Source: Dysgonamonadaceae bacterium
GTDB lineage: Bacteria > Bacteroidota > Bacteroidia > Bacteroidales > Azobacteroidaceae
DNA length: 9,069 nucleotides
NCBI GenBank assembly: GCA_031287395.1
Contig: JAITTA010000303.1
Coordinates: forward strand, 1-9,069
Reading direction: 5' to 3'
Of the stretch, positions 1 to 6,497 are shown piece after piece. A program made the position numbers and the translations under genes. The first letter of the stretch is position 1. Every line of letters starts with the position of its first letter. The notes beneath the pieces are model-generated. The model had not been told where the DNA came from. It worked only from the letters and a program-made list of their open reading frames with translations, and searched no databases.

Positions 1-426
1 GCAACAAAAGATAATCTTCAGAATTGTTTGGACGAAACTTCCGGAAATACGGGGTTGACATTGTTGTTGGCTCTCAGTTATTCTTCGCGATGGGAGATAA
101 CGGAGGCTGTAAAACAAATAGCATTGAAAGTAAAGAAGGGAGATCTGAATATTGACCGGATTGATGAAAATTTGGTGGCAGATTACCTGAATACTAAAAA
201 TATACCTGATCCTGATCTGTTGATCAGAACCGGAGGAGAATATCGCATCAGTAATTTTTTGATGTGGCAGTTATCATATGCCGAGTTGTATTTTACAGAT
301 GTTTATTGGCCTGAGTTCAGAGAAGAAAATCTCTATAAGGCCATCCTGAATTTTCAAAACAGAGAAAGGCGTTTTGGAAAAACCGGAGAACAGGTTCAGT
401 CAGAAATAATAAAGCAATACAAGTAA
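1..426 (+). CDS. uppS: Isoprenyl transferase (undecaprenyl diphosphate synthase), 3' part only
   Basis: This is the C-terminal part (141 codons plus stop) of a cis-prenyltransferase; the reading frame is already open at base 1 and the true start lies to the left. The enzyme adds isopentenyl diphosphate units to farnesyl diphosphate to make C55 undecaprenyl diphosphate, the lipid carrier for peptidoglycan and surface polysaccharides. It acts in the cytoplasm at the membrane face. Visible family motifs are GNTGLTL near the left end, the SSRWEI block, the diphosphate-binding RTGGEYRISNF motif (bases 226-258, holding the two conserved arginines) and AELYFTD (bases 280-300, with the Mg-binding glutamate). 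The NRERRFG tail before the stop is also typical. The N-terminal catalytic Asp and first diphosphate-binding loop are outside the window. A TTG at base 28 could be called as a start, but the family homology continues upstream of it, so it is internal. Only six bases separate its stop from bamA, implying co-transcription. Confidence 0.96.
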   Translation, partial: ATKDNLQNCLDETSGNTGLTLLLALSYSSRWEITEAVKQIALKVKKGDLNIDRIDENLVADYLNTKNIPDPDLLIRTGGEYRISNFLMWQLSYAELYFTDVYWPEFREENLYKAILNFQNRERRFGKTGEQVQSEIIKQYK

Positions 427-432
427 CAAAAT

Positions 433-3132
433 ATGGTTAGAAAATTTTTACTTCTTTGTCTGTCGATCCTTTGGATAAACGGTTTATTTGCCGGAAAAAT
501 AGCCGCACAGGCAGTCACTACCCCGAAAGATACCACCGTTTCTGTGGTTGAGGATGATGGCCCTTACGAAGAGATGCCGGTGATAAATTATTCGATGACC
601 AAATCAAAATATTATGTGCTGGATTCCATCCGGGTGACCGGTGCAGATAATTATGAAGACTTTGTGTTACTTGGGTTTGCAGGTCTCCAGAAAGGAATGA
701 AAGTAAGAATCCCCGGAGAGGAGTTGACTGATGCTGCTAAACGCTTCTGGAAACACGGTTTGTTTTCCGACGTGAAAATTGTGGTAACAAGAATGTACAC
801 CGATGTTGATAAAGTTTGGATAGAAATCCAACTAACAGCCCGGCCTACCGTCTCTGAAATCCGTTTTTCGGGAGTGAAGAAAGGAGAACGTGAAGATCTG
901 GAGGCTAAGATAGGGATGATTACCCAGATTACTCCTAACCTGATCAATAGGGCAAAAACCGTCATTACAAAATATTTTGATGAGAAGGGATTCAGTAATG
1001 CGGACGTTAATATCATGCAGAAAGATGATGTGAATAATAAAGGGAAAATGATTCTGGAGATTAACGTGGATAAACATGAAAAAACAAAAATCCATGAAAT
1101 AACGATTTCCGGAAATGAGTATCTGTCGGATTATGACCTAAAAATCGCAATGAAAAAAACCAATGAAGGTTTTGACCTGAAAAAACGGTTCAAATTGAGT
1201 TGGAGAAAATTATTCAGTACGAAAAAATACGTCAATGAAGAATATGAGGCCGATCTGAAAAATATCATTCAGAAATACAATGAAATGGGGTATCGTGATG
1301 CCCGCATTGTCAGTGATAGTGTCGCGCAATACGATGACAAACGTGTAAATATATTCATTACCGTAGAAGAAGGCGATAGGTATTTTATCCGTGATGTTCG
1401 TTGGGTGGGGAATACTTTGTATCCTTCCGATTTCCTGACTAATGTGCTGAATATGAAAAGCGGAGATGTCTATAATCAGAAAAAACTGACGGAACGCTTA
1501 CAGTCGGACGATGATGCTGTTGCCAATCTGTACTACAATACCGGGTATATTTTTTCCGGGTTGGATCCTGTGGAAACTTATGTGGAGAATGATTCGGTCG
1601 ATATTGAAGTTCGTATCCAGGAAGGAATTCAGGCTACGATCAACCGAGTAATCATCAGTGGAAACGATCGTTTATATGAAGACATCATCCGGCGGGAGCT
1701 GATGGTAAAACCCGGACAATTGTTCAGTAAAGATGCTTTGATGCGTTCGGCCCGTGAAATTGCTCAAATGGGTCATTTCGATCCGGAAAATATGGATATC
1801 AAACCGATTCCGGATGAAGAAACCGGAACTGTGGATCTGAGCCTCGGGTTGACTTCAAAAGCCAACGATCAGGTTGAGTTTTCTGCAGGTTGGGGACAAA
1901 CGGGTGTGATTGGCAGGTTGAGTCTTAAATTTACGAACTTCTCACTTAAAAACCTTTTACATCCGAATACCTACAAAGGTGTAATACCTCAGGGAGAAGG
2001 ACAAACCCTGACTCTTAGCGGTCAGACCAATGGACGCTATTATCAATCGTACAGTATTTCATTTATGGATCCCTGGTTTGGAGGTAAACGTCCCAATTCC
2101 TTGTCGGTGGGCGCATATTACATGATTCAAACAGGTGTTGATAGCCGTTATTATAATAATTATTATAATAATCCTTATTATTATGGAGGGTATGGATATG
2201 GTTATGGATATGGTTCCGGTTATGATTCCGGTTATGGTTATGGCTCCGGTTCGATGGCTTATGATGAAAATCAGTCGATGAAAATATTCGGTTTCTCAGT
2301 CGGATATGGAAAACGTTTGACCTGGCCGGACAACTACTTCCAGGCGATGGCGGAACTTTCATACCAGCGTTATATGTTGAAAAATTGGGATTATTTTCTG
2401 ATTTCGAATGGCGATTGTAATAATATTGCACTGAACCTGACATTATCGCGTAATTCTATTGATAACCCGCTATATACCCGTATGGGTTCGCAATTTACCG
2501 CATCGGTCGGGCTGACACCGCCTTATTCACTTTGGGACGGGAAAGACTATGCTTCTATGGACAATACGGACGGGGCGAAATACAACTGGATAGAATATCA
2601 TAAATGGAAATTCAAAGGGAAGATTTTTATGCCTTTGGCGAATCCGGAAAAAGTGAAGAGAACTCCGGTGTTAATGAGTCGTATGGAATATGGTTTTGTA
2701 GGTTCGTATAATCCGAATAAACGTTCGCCGTTTGAAACATTTTACATGGGAGGGGATGGTATGACCGGATATTATAGTACCTATGCCCAGGAAACCGTTG
2801 GTTTGCGCGGATATGAAAATGGTTCGCTGACTCCCAGGGGAAGTGAGGGTTATGCTTATTCCCGTATGGCTTTCGAGTTCCGTTATCCGTTCCTTCTGGA
2901 ACCTACTTCGACGATTTATGGTTTGGCTTTTGTGGAAGCAGGTAATGCCTGGACGGATATTAAGTCATTCAGTCCGTTTGAATTGAAGCGTTCTGCCGGC
3001 TTTGGCGTGCGCATTTTCCTTCCGATGATCGGTATGATGGGAATTGACTGGGGATATGGTTTCGACCGGGCCATGCCTTATGACAATATTTCCGGAGGCC
3101 ATTTCCATTTTATTCTCGGACAGGAATTCTGA
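433..3132 (+). CDS. bamA: BamA, outer-membrane protein assembly factor (Omp85 family)
   Basis: BamA is the core of the BAM complex: periplasmic POTRA domains receive unfolded beta-barrel proteins and the C-terminal 16-strand barrel inserts them into the outer membrane. The 899-residue product starts with a signal peptide (about residues 1-25, ending IAAQA). A low-similarity linker follows, then five POTRA domains at roughly 60-137, 139-216, 219-316, 317-400 and 402-476, each showing the pattern of an I-x-G/S-N-like strand and a GY/GF turn. The barrel spans about 480-899. It carries the conserved LRGY motif at 791-794 (equivalent to VRGF of loop 6) and ends in phenylalanine, as expected of an outer-membrane sorting signal. 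It is longer than the E. coli protein, partly through a Tyr/Gly/Asn-rich insertion at 573-607. The ATG follows the uppS stop by six bases and opens directly into the signal peptide. The stop TGA is followed at once by an in-frame TAA. Confidence 0.97.
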   Translation: MVRKFLLLCLSILWINGLFAGKIAAQAVTTPKDTTVSVVEDDGPYEEMPVINYSMTKSKYYVLDSIRVTGADNYEDFVLLGFAGLQKGMKVRIPGEELTDAAKRFWKHGLFSDVKIVVTRMYTDVDKVWIEIQLTARPTVSEIRFSGVKKGEREDLEAKIGMITQITPNLINRAKTVITKYFDEKGFSNADVNIMQKDDVNNKGKMILEINVDKHEKTKIHEITISGNEYLSDYDLKIAMKKTNEGFDLKKRFKLSWRKLFSTKKYVNEEYEADLKNIIQKYNEMGYRDARIVSDSVAQYDDKRVNIFITVEEGDRYFIRDVRWVGNTLYPSDFLTNVLNMKSGDVYNQKKLTERLQSDDDAVANLYYNTGYIFSGLDPVETYVENDSVDIEVRIQEGIQATINRVIISGNDRLYEDIIRRELMVKPGQLFSKDALMRSAREIAQMGHFDPENMDIKPIPDEETGTVDLSLGLTSKANDQVEFSAGWGQTGVIGRLSLKFTNFSLKNLLHPNTYKGVIPQGEGQTLTLSGQTNGRYYQSYSISFMDPWFGGKRPNSLSVGAYYMIQTGVDSRYYNNYYNNPYYYGGYGYGYGYGSGYDSGYGYGSGSMAYDENQSMKIFGFSVGYGKRLTWPDNYFQAMAELSYQRYMLKNWDYFLISNGDCNNIALNLTLSRNSIDNPLYTRMGSQFTASVGLTPPYSLWDGKDYASMDNTDGAKYNWIEYHKWKFKGKIFMPLANPEKVKRTPVLMSRMEYGFVGSYNPNKRSPFETFYMGGDGMTGYYSTYAQETVGLRGYENGSLTPRGSEGYAYSRMAFEFRYPFLLEPTSTIYGLAFVEAGNAWTDIKSFSPFELKRSAGFGVRIFLPMIGMMGIDWGYGFDRAMPYDNISGGHFHFILGQEF
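2149..2253 (+). repeat. Tandem-repeat tract encoding Tyr/Asn and Tyr/Gly runs inside BamA
   Basis: The tract has two perfect 12-base direct duplications: TATTATAATAAT twice in a row (2149-2172, coding YYNNYYNN) and TATGGATATGGT twice in a row (2191-2214, coding YGYGYGYG). Degenerate copies of a TAT-GGT/GAT-TCC-GGT unit follow up to 2250. All units are multiples of three, so copy-number changes would keep the reading frame. The encoded stretch is BamA residues 573-607, between two predicted barrel strands. The placement suggests an exposed loop, but this is inferred rather than shown. Confidence 0.85.
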
Positions 3133-3141
3133 TAAGAAGCC

Positions 3142-3183
3142 TGATTTTTACAAAATCACCCGAGTCTATGAGATTAAAAATCA
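3142..3183 (+). repeat. Competing AT-rich inverted repeats between bamA and the first ompH gene
   Basis: TGATTTT (3142-3148) can pair with AAAATCA (3152-3158) over a three-base loop. The overlapping TGATTTTTA (3142-3150) can instead pair with TAAAAATCA (3175-3183), a perfect nine-base match. The two hairpins exclude each other. They lie just after the bamA stop and 41 bases before the ompH start. There is no GC-rich stem with a T-run, so this is not a convincing intrinsic terminator, and the AT-richness means chance is possible. Confidence 0.35.
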
Positions 3184-3223
3184 TGTGAGTTCCATATGAC
3201 CTTTAAAATAAAATGATGTATAT

Positions 3224-3739
3224 ATGAAAAAAGTAGTATTGTCAGTTATTGCCCTTCTTGCGATGTCTTTTGGGGTAAGTGCGCAAAAATTTGCTTTGAT
3301 TGATATGGAATATATCTTGAAAAATATTCCTGCGTATGAGATGGCTAACGAACAGCTGAATACCATATCCAAAAAATGGCAGGCTGAAGTGGAAGCCGTA
3401 CAACAAGAGGCTCAAAATTTATATAAAACTTATCAGGCCGATTTGGTTTTCCTTTCTCCGGAAATGAAAACCAAAAGAGAAACCGAAATTGTGTCAAAAG
3501 AACAGGCTGCTCAGGAACTGAAACGCAAATATTTTGGTACGGAAGGCGAATTGTTCAAGATGCGGGAAAGCCTTGTAAAGCCTATTCAGGATGAAATATA
3601 CAATGCGGTGAAAGCGATTGCCGAAGAAAAAGCGTATCATGTGATTGTGGACCGTGCGTCGGCCGTGAGCATTATTTTTGCTTCTCCTAAGATTGATATT
3701 AGTAATGAAGTACTTGCAAAACTCGGATATTCAAAATAA
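3224..3739 (+). CDS. OmpH/Skp-like periplasmic chaperone, first copy
   Basis: This 171-residue protein belongs to the OmpH/Skp family, whose trimeric members hold unfolded outer-membrane proteins in the periplasm on the way to BamA. A signal peptide covers residues 1-20 (MKKVVLSVIALLAMSFGVSA, with cleavage before QK). The mature part opens with the family strand FALIDMEYILKNIPAYEMA. A long charged helix rich in Lys, Glu and Gln (about 40-110) follows, which in this family forms the coiled-coil tentacles. The protein then returns through the KPIQDEIYNAVKAIAEEKAYHVIVDRA segment to the core. The ATG gives a complete signal peptide directly, and there is no strong Shine-Dalgarno site, as usual in Bacteroidota. 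No clear -7 box lies in the 91-base gap after bamA, so read-through from uppS–bamA is the simplest source of transcript. It is a paralogue of the next gene. The symbol skp is avoided because two copies exist and their roles may differ. Confidence 0.93.
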   Translation: MKKVVLSVIALLAMSFGVSAQKFALIDMEYILKNIPAYEMANEQLNTISKKWQAEVEAVQQEAQNLYKTYQADLVFLSPEMKTKRETEIVSKEQAAQELKRKYFGTEGELFKMRESLVKPIQDEIYNAVKAIAEEKAYHVIVDRASAVSIIFASPKIDISNEVLAKLGYSK

Positions 3740-3744
3740 TTGCT

Positions 3745-3752
3745 TACCTTTG
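3745..3752 (+). promoter_or_regulatory. Bacteroidota -7 box (TACCTTTG) for the second ompH gene
   Basis: TACCTTTG is an exact match to the Bacteroidota -7 consensus TAnnTTTG, starting six bases after the stop codon of the first ompH gene. Transcription would begin near 3758-3760, leaving a short AT-rich leader of about 35 bases before the ATG at 3794. No good TTTG -33 box is seen at the usual 19-21 base spacing, so the call rests on the -7 element and its position. It also argues against starting the second gene upstream at the TTG at 3740. Confidence 0.6.
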
Positions 3753-3793
3753 TCCGCTTGAATTTGAATTTAAAATCACTAAATGGAATAATT

Positions 3794-4291
3794 ATGTTCA
3801 AAAAAATTGTAGTAGTAGCATTATTAGCTTTTCCTGTCGGAATTTTTGCTCAGGATAAAATTGCTTATGTTAACACTCAGGAAGTAATGTATGCAATGCC
3901 TGAAACCAAAGCAATGCAGGCCGAATTGGAAAAAATGCAGAAACAAATTGAAACCGAATTGAAAACTCTGGAAGACGAATTCTCAAAGAAATACCAGGCG
4001 TTTGCTCAGCAACAGGATACTTTGGTTGAAAGTATTAAGATCCGTAGAACAACGGAACTTTCCGAAATACGCCAACGTGCGGAATCTTACCAGCAGGATT
4101 CTCAACAACAACTTTATAAAAAACAACAGGACCTGATTGCTCCCATTCAGAAGAAATTGTTGGATACTATCAAAGTTGTAGCCGAGGAAAACGGTTATAC
4201 TTATGTTATGGAGATAGGAGCCTTCCTTTTCACTGCTCCGAATGCAACTGATGCAACTCCTTTGGTTAAGAAAAAACTGGGACTTCAGTAA
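3794..4291 (+). CDS. OmpH/Skp-like periplasmic chaperone, second copy
   Basis: This 165-residue OmpH/Skp family protein is a paralogue of its upstream neighbour, with the same role predicted: a periplasmic holdase for unfolded outer-membrane proteins. The signal peptide is residues 1-19 (MFKKIVVVALLAFPVGIFA), with cleavage before QDKIAYVNTQEVMYAMPETKA, the typical first core strand and helix. Residues 40-115 are strongly charged and Gln-rich (for example EFSKKYQAFAQQQ and YQQDSQQQLYKKQQ), consistent with a coiled coil. The segment LIAPIQKKLLDTIKVVAEENGYTYVME closes the core. The frame is open upstream to a TTG at 3740, but that would add 18 residues that hide the signal peptide and cover the TACCTTTG promoter, so ATG 3794 is preferred. 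Having its own promoter suggests it can be expressed independently of bamA and the first copy. Confidence 0.93.
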   Translation: MFKKIVVVALLAFPVGIFAQDKIAYVNTQEVMYAMPETKAMQAELEKMQKQIETELKTLEDEFSKKYQAFAQQQDTLVESIKIRRTTELSEIRQRAESYQQDSQQQLYKKQQDLIAPIQKKLLDTIKVVAEENGYTYVMEIGAFLFTAPNATDATPLVKKKLGLQ

Positions 4292-4296
4292 AATTT

Positions 4297-4350
4297 AGGT
4301 ACACGGTACCGTGTGCATGGTTAAGTTCTTTATCCTCTTACCGTGTACCT
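4297..4350 (+). repeat. Three-armed inverted repeat upstream of murI
   Basis: AGGTACACGGTA (4297-4308) is a perfect 12-base inverted match to TACCGTGTACCT (4339-4350), with 30 bases between. The left arm also forms a perfect 14-base palindrome, ACACGGTACCGTGT (4301-4314), with the sequence right beside it. The motif TACCGTGT therefore occurs twice in direct orientation (4307-4314 and 4339-4346), and the left arm could pair with either copy. The right arm runs into TACCTTTC (4346-4353), one base off the -7 consensus, so the repeat could overlap a murI promoter. It could be an operator, an RNA switch, a terminator-like element or a dispersed intergenic repeat; the sequence does not decide. Confidence 0.6.
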
Positions 4351-4388
4351 TTCATCCTGTATCGTGCGCCCTTCACAAACAATCCGTG

Positions 4389-5216
4389 ATGACAAAGCAG
4401 GCTCCCATCGGTGTTTTTGATTCGGGTTACGGTGGTTTGACGATATTGGATAAAATCCGTGAACTGATGCCGGAATACGATTATTTGTATCTTGGTGATA
4501 ATGCCCGGGCGCCTTATGGTTCACGTTCATTTGAAGTGGTGTATGAATTTACGCTCCAAGCTGTACGATATCTTTTCAATGAAGGGTGTCATTTGGTAAT
4601 TTTAGCTTGCAATACGGCTTCTGCAAAGGCCTTGCGAACGATACAACAACGTGATTTGCCTCAGATTAATCCGGAAAACAGAGTGCTGGGAGTAATCCGT
4701 CCTACCGTCGAGAGTATACCGGGTCTTACAAAAACAAACCATATCGGAGTTTTGGGAACTCCAGGAACGATAGCGTCCGGGTCGTATCCGATAGAGATAC
4801 ATAAATTATTTCCGCAAGCAGTTGTGACGGTAGAAGCTTGTCCTATGTGGGTGCCATTGGTCGAAAACGGGGAATACGACAAGCCTGGAGCCGATTATTT
4901 TGTAAAAAAACACTTGGATCGTATTTTGAACAAGGATGTCCATATCGATACTCTTGTCCTGGGATGTACGCATTATCCTTTACTCGAAGATAAAATGAAA
5001 AGTTACCTTCCGGATTCGATACGGATATTGTCACAAGGACAACATGTGGCAGAAAGTCTGAAAGATTATCTCCGGCGTCATCCGGAAATGGATGCATGCT
5101 GTTCTAAAAAAACCTCCTGTCGTTTCCTTACGACGGAATCTCCTGAAAAATTTTCCGACATGGCCTCCGTTTTCTTGAATGAACCGGTTGATGCGGAACG
5201 AATAATTCTGGGATGA
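4389..5216 (+). CDS. murI: Glutamate racemase
   Basis: MurI interconverts L- and D-glutamate without a cofactor, supplying the D-Glu of the peptidoglycan stem peptide; it is cytoplasmic. The 275-residue product is a normal length and shows every family hallmark: IGVFDSGYGGLT (residues 7-18, with D11 and S12), YLGDNARAPYG (34-44), the first catalytic cysteine C74 in LACNTASAKALR, and the second, C193, in LGCTHYPLLE. The conserved histidine H195 follows it. Near the C-terminus is a short Cys-containing stretch, DACCSKKTSC (235-244), of unknown significance. The frame is open to a GTG at 4311, but the extra 26 residues would be coded by the inverted-repeat spacer and do not resemble MurI, so ATG 4389 is chosen. 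The last four bases overlap the start of the next gene (ATGA), indicating translational coupling. Confidence 0.97.
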   Translation: MTKQAPIGVFDSGYGGLTILDKIRELMPEYDYLYLGDNARAPYGSRSFEVVYEFTLQAVRYLFNEGCHLVILACNTASAKALRTIQQRDLPQINPENRVLGVIRPTVESIPGLTKTNHIGVLGTPGTIASGSYPIEIHKLFPQAVVTVEACPMWVPLVENGEYDKPGADYFVKKHLDRILNKDVHIDTLVLGCTHYPLLEDKMKSYLPDSIRILSQGQHVAESLKDYLRRHPEMDACCSKKTSCRFLTTESPEKFSDMASVFLNEPVDAERIILG

Positions 5217-6421
5217 TCATGTTTTCGGAACTGACCCGGAATTTTATCCTGCGACACCGTTTCGGGGATGTAAGGCAGTTGGCTTTTTCTGCCGGTAATA
5301 AGGAAAATGCCGGTGTCGATTTACCTGCGGCAATGATACAGATCGAAGGAAGGCAGTCCATAGAAAAGAAGATTCCTTCCTGGTTCGGAAACGACGACGT
5401 TGTCTATCCCCGTCATTTGTCTCTGGAACAATGTTCTTCCGAATGGACGGCCCGTTATAAAACTTCCATTGTTTCAGGAAAGAAACTGGTGGATTTAACC
5501 GGTGGGTTCGGAGTCGATTGTGCATTTCTTTCCGGAAAATTCGAGTCGGTCATTTATGTGGAAAAGCAAATGGAATTGTGTGAAATTGCAAGGCACAACT
5601 TCCAGGTTTTAAATCATAATCATATCCGTGTTCGGAATGCTGATGCAGGGAACTTTTTGAAAACAATGCTCCCGGTCGATTGTATTTATCTGGATCCGGC
5701 CCGTAGAAGTCAGTCCGGGAGAAAAATAGTCGCAATTTCCGATTGTGAACCGGATGTGTCCCGGCTCAGGGAAGAATTGCTGGAAAAGTCGGATTGTGTG
5801 CTTGTCAAACTTTCGCCGATGCTTGATATTAGCCTGGCACTTCAAACTTTGCCGGAAACTTCGGAAGTCCATGTTGTCGGTGTCGACAATGAATGCAAAG
5901 AGTTACTTTTTTTATTGAAAAAAGGCATGGTCGAGTCTCCCTTGATTGTTTGCACGGATCTGAAGAAAAACGGAACAATTACCCAATTTTCCTATAACCG
6001 GAAGAATGAAAAAGAAACGCAAATCGAATATGCTTCCGAAGTAGGGAAATACCTGTATGAACCCAACGCTTCCATTATGAAAGCCGGGGCTTATAAATCG
6101 GTGGCACGGGAATATAATTTACAGAAGCTTCATCCCGATAGTCATTTATATACTCATGACAATTATGTTTCCGGCTTTCCCGGCCGTGTTTTTGAAATGG
6201 AGGCTGTCACTTCTTTCAACAGAGGTGAACTGAGATCTGTTATGAAAAATGTGGAACAGGCCAACCTGAGTATCCGGAATTTCCCGGTGTCGACGGAAAG
6301 GCTCAGAAAAAAACTTAAATTGCGGGACGGAGGAAACCGTTATCTTTTTGCTACTACCCTGAGTGACGGGAAAAGAGTGCTCTTGATGTGCAGGAAAGAA
6401 GAAAAAGGAAGCGGAGTGTAA
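5213..6421 (+). CDS. Class I SAM-dependent methyltransferase with THUMP-like C-terminal domain
   Basis: This 402-residue cytoplasmic protein is predicted to transfer a methyl group from S-adenosylmethionine; the substrate is unknown, though an RNA target is suggested by the architecture. An N-terminal helical region of about 85 residues precedes a Rossmann-fold methyltransferase core. The core has motif I DLTGGFGVDCAF (94-105), an acidic residue after strand 2 (VEKQ, E117), an NADA segment (142-145) and a catalytic-loop-like YLDPARRS (159-166), recalling the DPPR/NPPY loops of nucleic-acid and tRNA methyltransferases. The C-terminal region from about 283 to 395 begins EPNASIMKAGAY and ends with FPVSTERLRKKLKL and GNRYLFATTLSDGKRVLLMCRK, the pattern of the THUMP-like domain found in Bacteroidota homologues. 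The start ATG overlaps the murI stop in ATGA; a second ATG two codons on (5219) is a possible alternative. The gene is probably in one transcript with murI. Confidence 0.87.
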   Translation: MIMFSELTRNFILRHRFGDVRQLAFSAGNKENAGVDLPAAMIQIEGRQSIEKKIPSWFGNDDVVYPRHLSLEQCSSEWTARYKTSIVSGKKLVDLTGGFGVDCAFLSGKFESVIYVEKQMELCEIARHNFQVLNHNHIRVRNADAGNFLKTMLPVDCIYLDPARRSQSGRKIVAISDCEPDVSRLREELLEKSDCVLVKLSPMLDISLALQTLPETSEVHVVGVDNECKELLFLLKKGMVESPLIVCTDLKKNGTITQFSYNRKNEKETQIEYASEVGKYLYEPNASIMKAGAYKSVAREYNLQKLHPDSHLYTHDNYVSGFPGRVFEMEAVTSFNRGELRSVMKNVEQANLSIRNFPVSTERLRKKLKLRDGGNRYLFATTLSDGKRVLLMCRKEEKGSGV

Positions 6422-6456
6422 TTCCAATAAAAACGGATAATATATACGGAAACGTT

Positions 6457-6464
6457 TATTTTTG
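6457..6464 (+). promoter_or_regulatory. Bacteroidota -7 box (TATTTTTG) for the TonB receptor gene
   Basis: TATTTTTG matches TAnnTTTG and lies in the 76-base gap after the methyltransferase gene. Transcription would start near 6470, about 27 bases before the ATG at 6498. No clear TTTG -33 box is seen at the expected spacing. The gap is otherwise AT-rich and shows no GC-rich hairpin that would act as an intrinsic terminator for the preceding genes. Confidence 0.5.
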
Positions 6465-6497
6465 CGTTATTTAATAATCTTACTATATTGAAACGAA

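Noticed and set aside
651..1095. Two overlapping open frames on the minus strand inside the bamA POTRA region
   Set aside because: They are shadows of a strongly supported gene, with no recognisable domains.
2063..2443. A 126-codon open frame on the minus strand, rich in His and Asn
   Set aside because: It lies wholly within bamA and its odd composition is just the complement of the Tyr/Gly repeat codons. No family resemblance or start context supports it.
3740..3793. An 18-codon upstream extension of the second ompH gene from a TTG
   Set aside because: It would bury the signal peptide and overlaps both the preceding stop region and an exact TACCTTTG promoter box.
4311..4388. A 26-codon upstream extension of murI from a GTG
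   Set aside because: The added residues are coded by the inverted-repeat spacer and do not resemble the MurI N-terminus, which normally begins a few residues before IGVFDSG.
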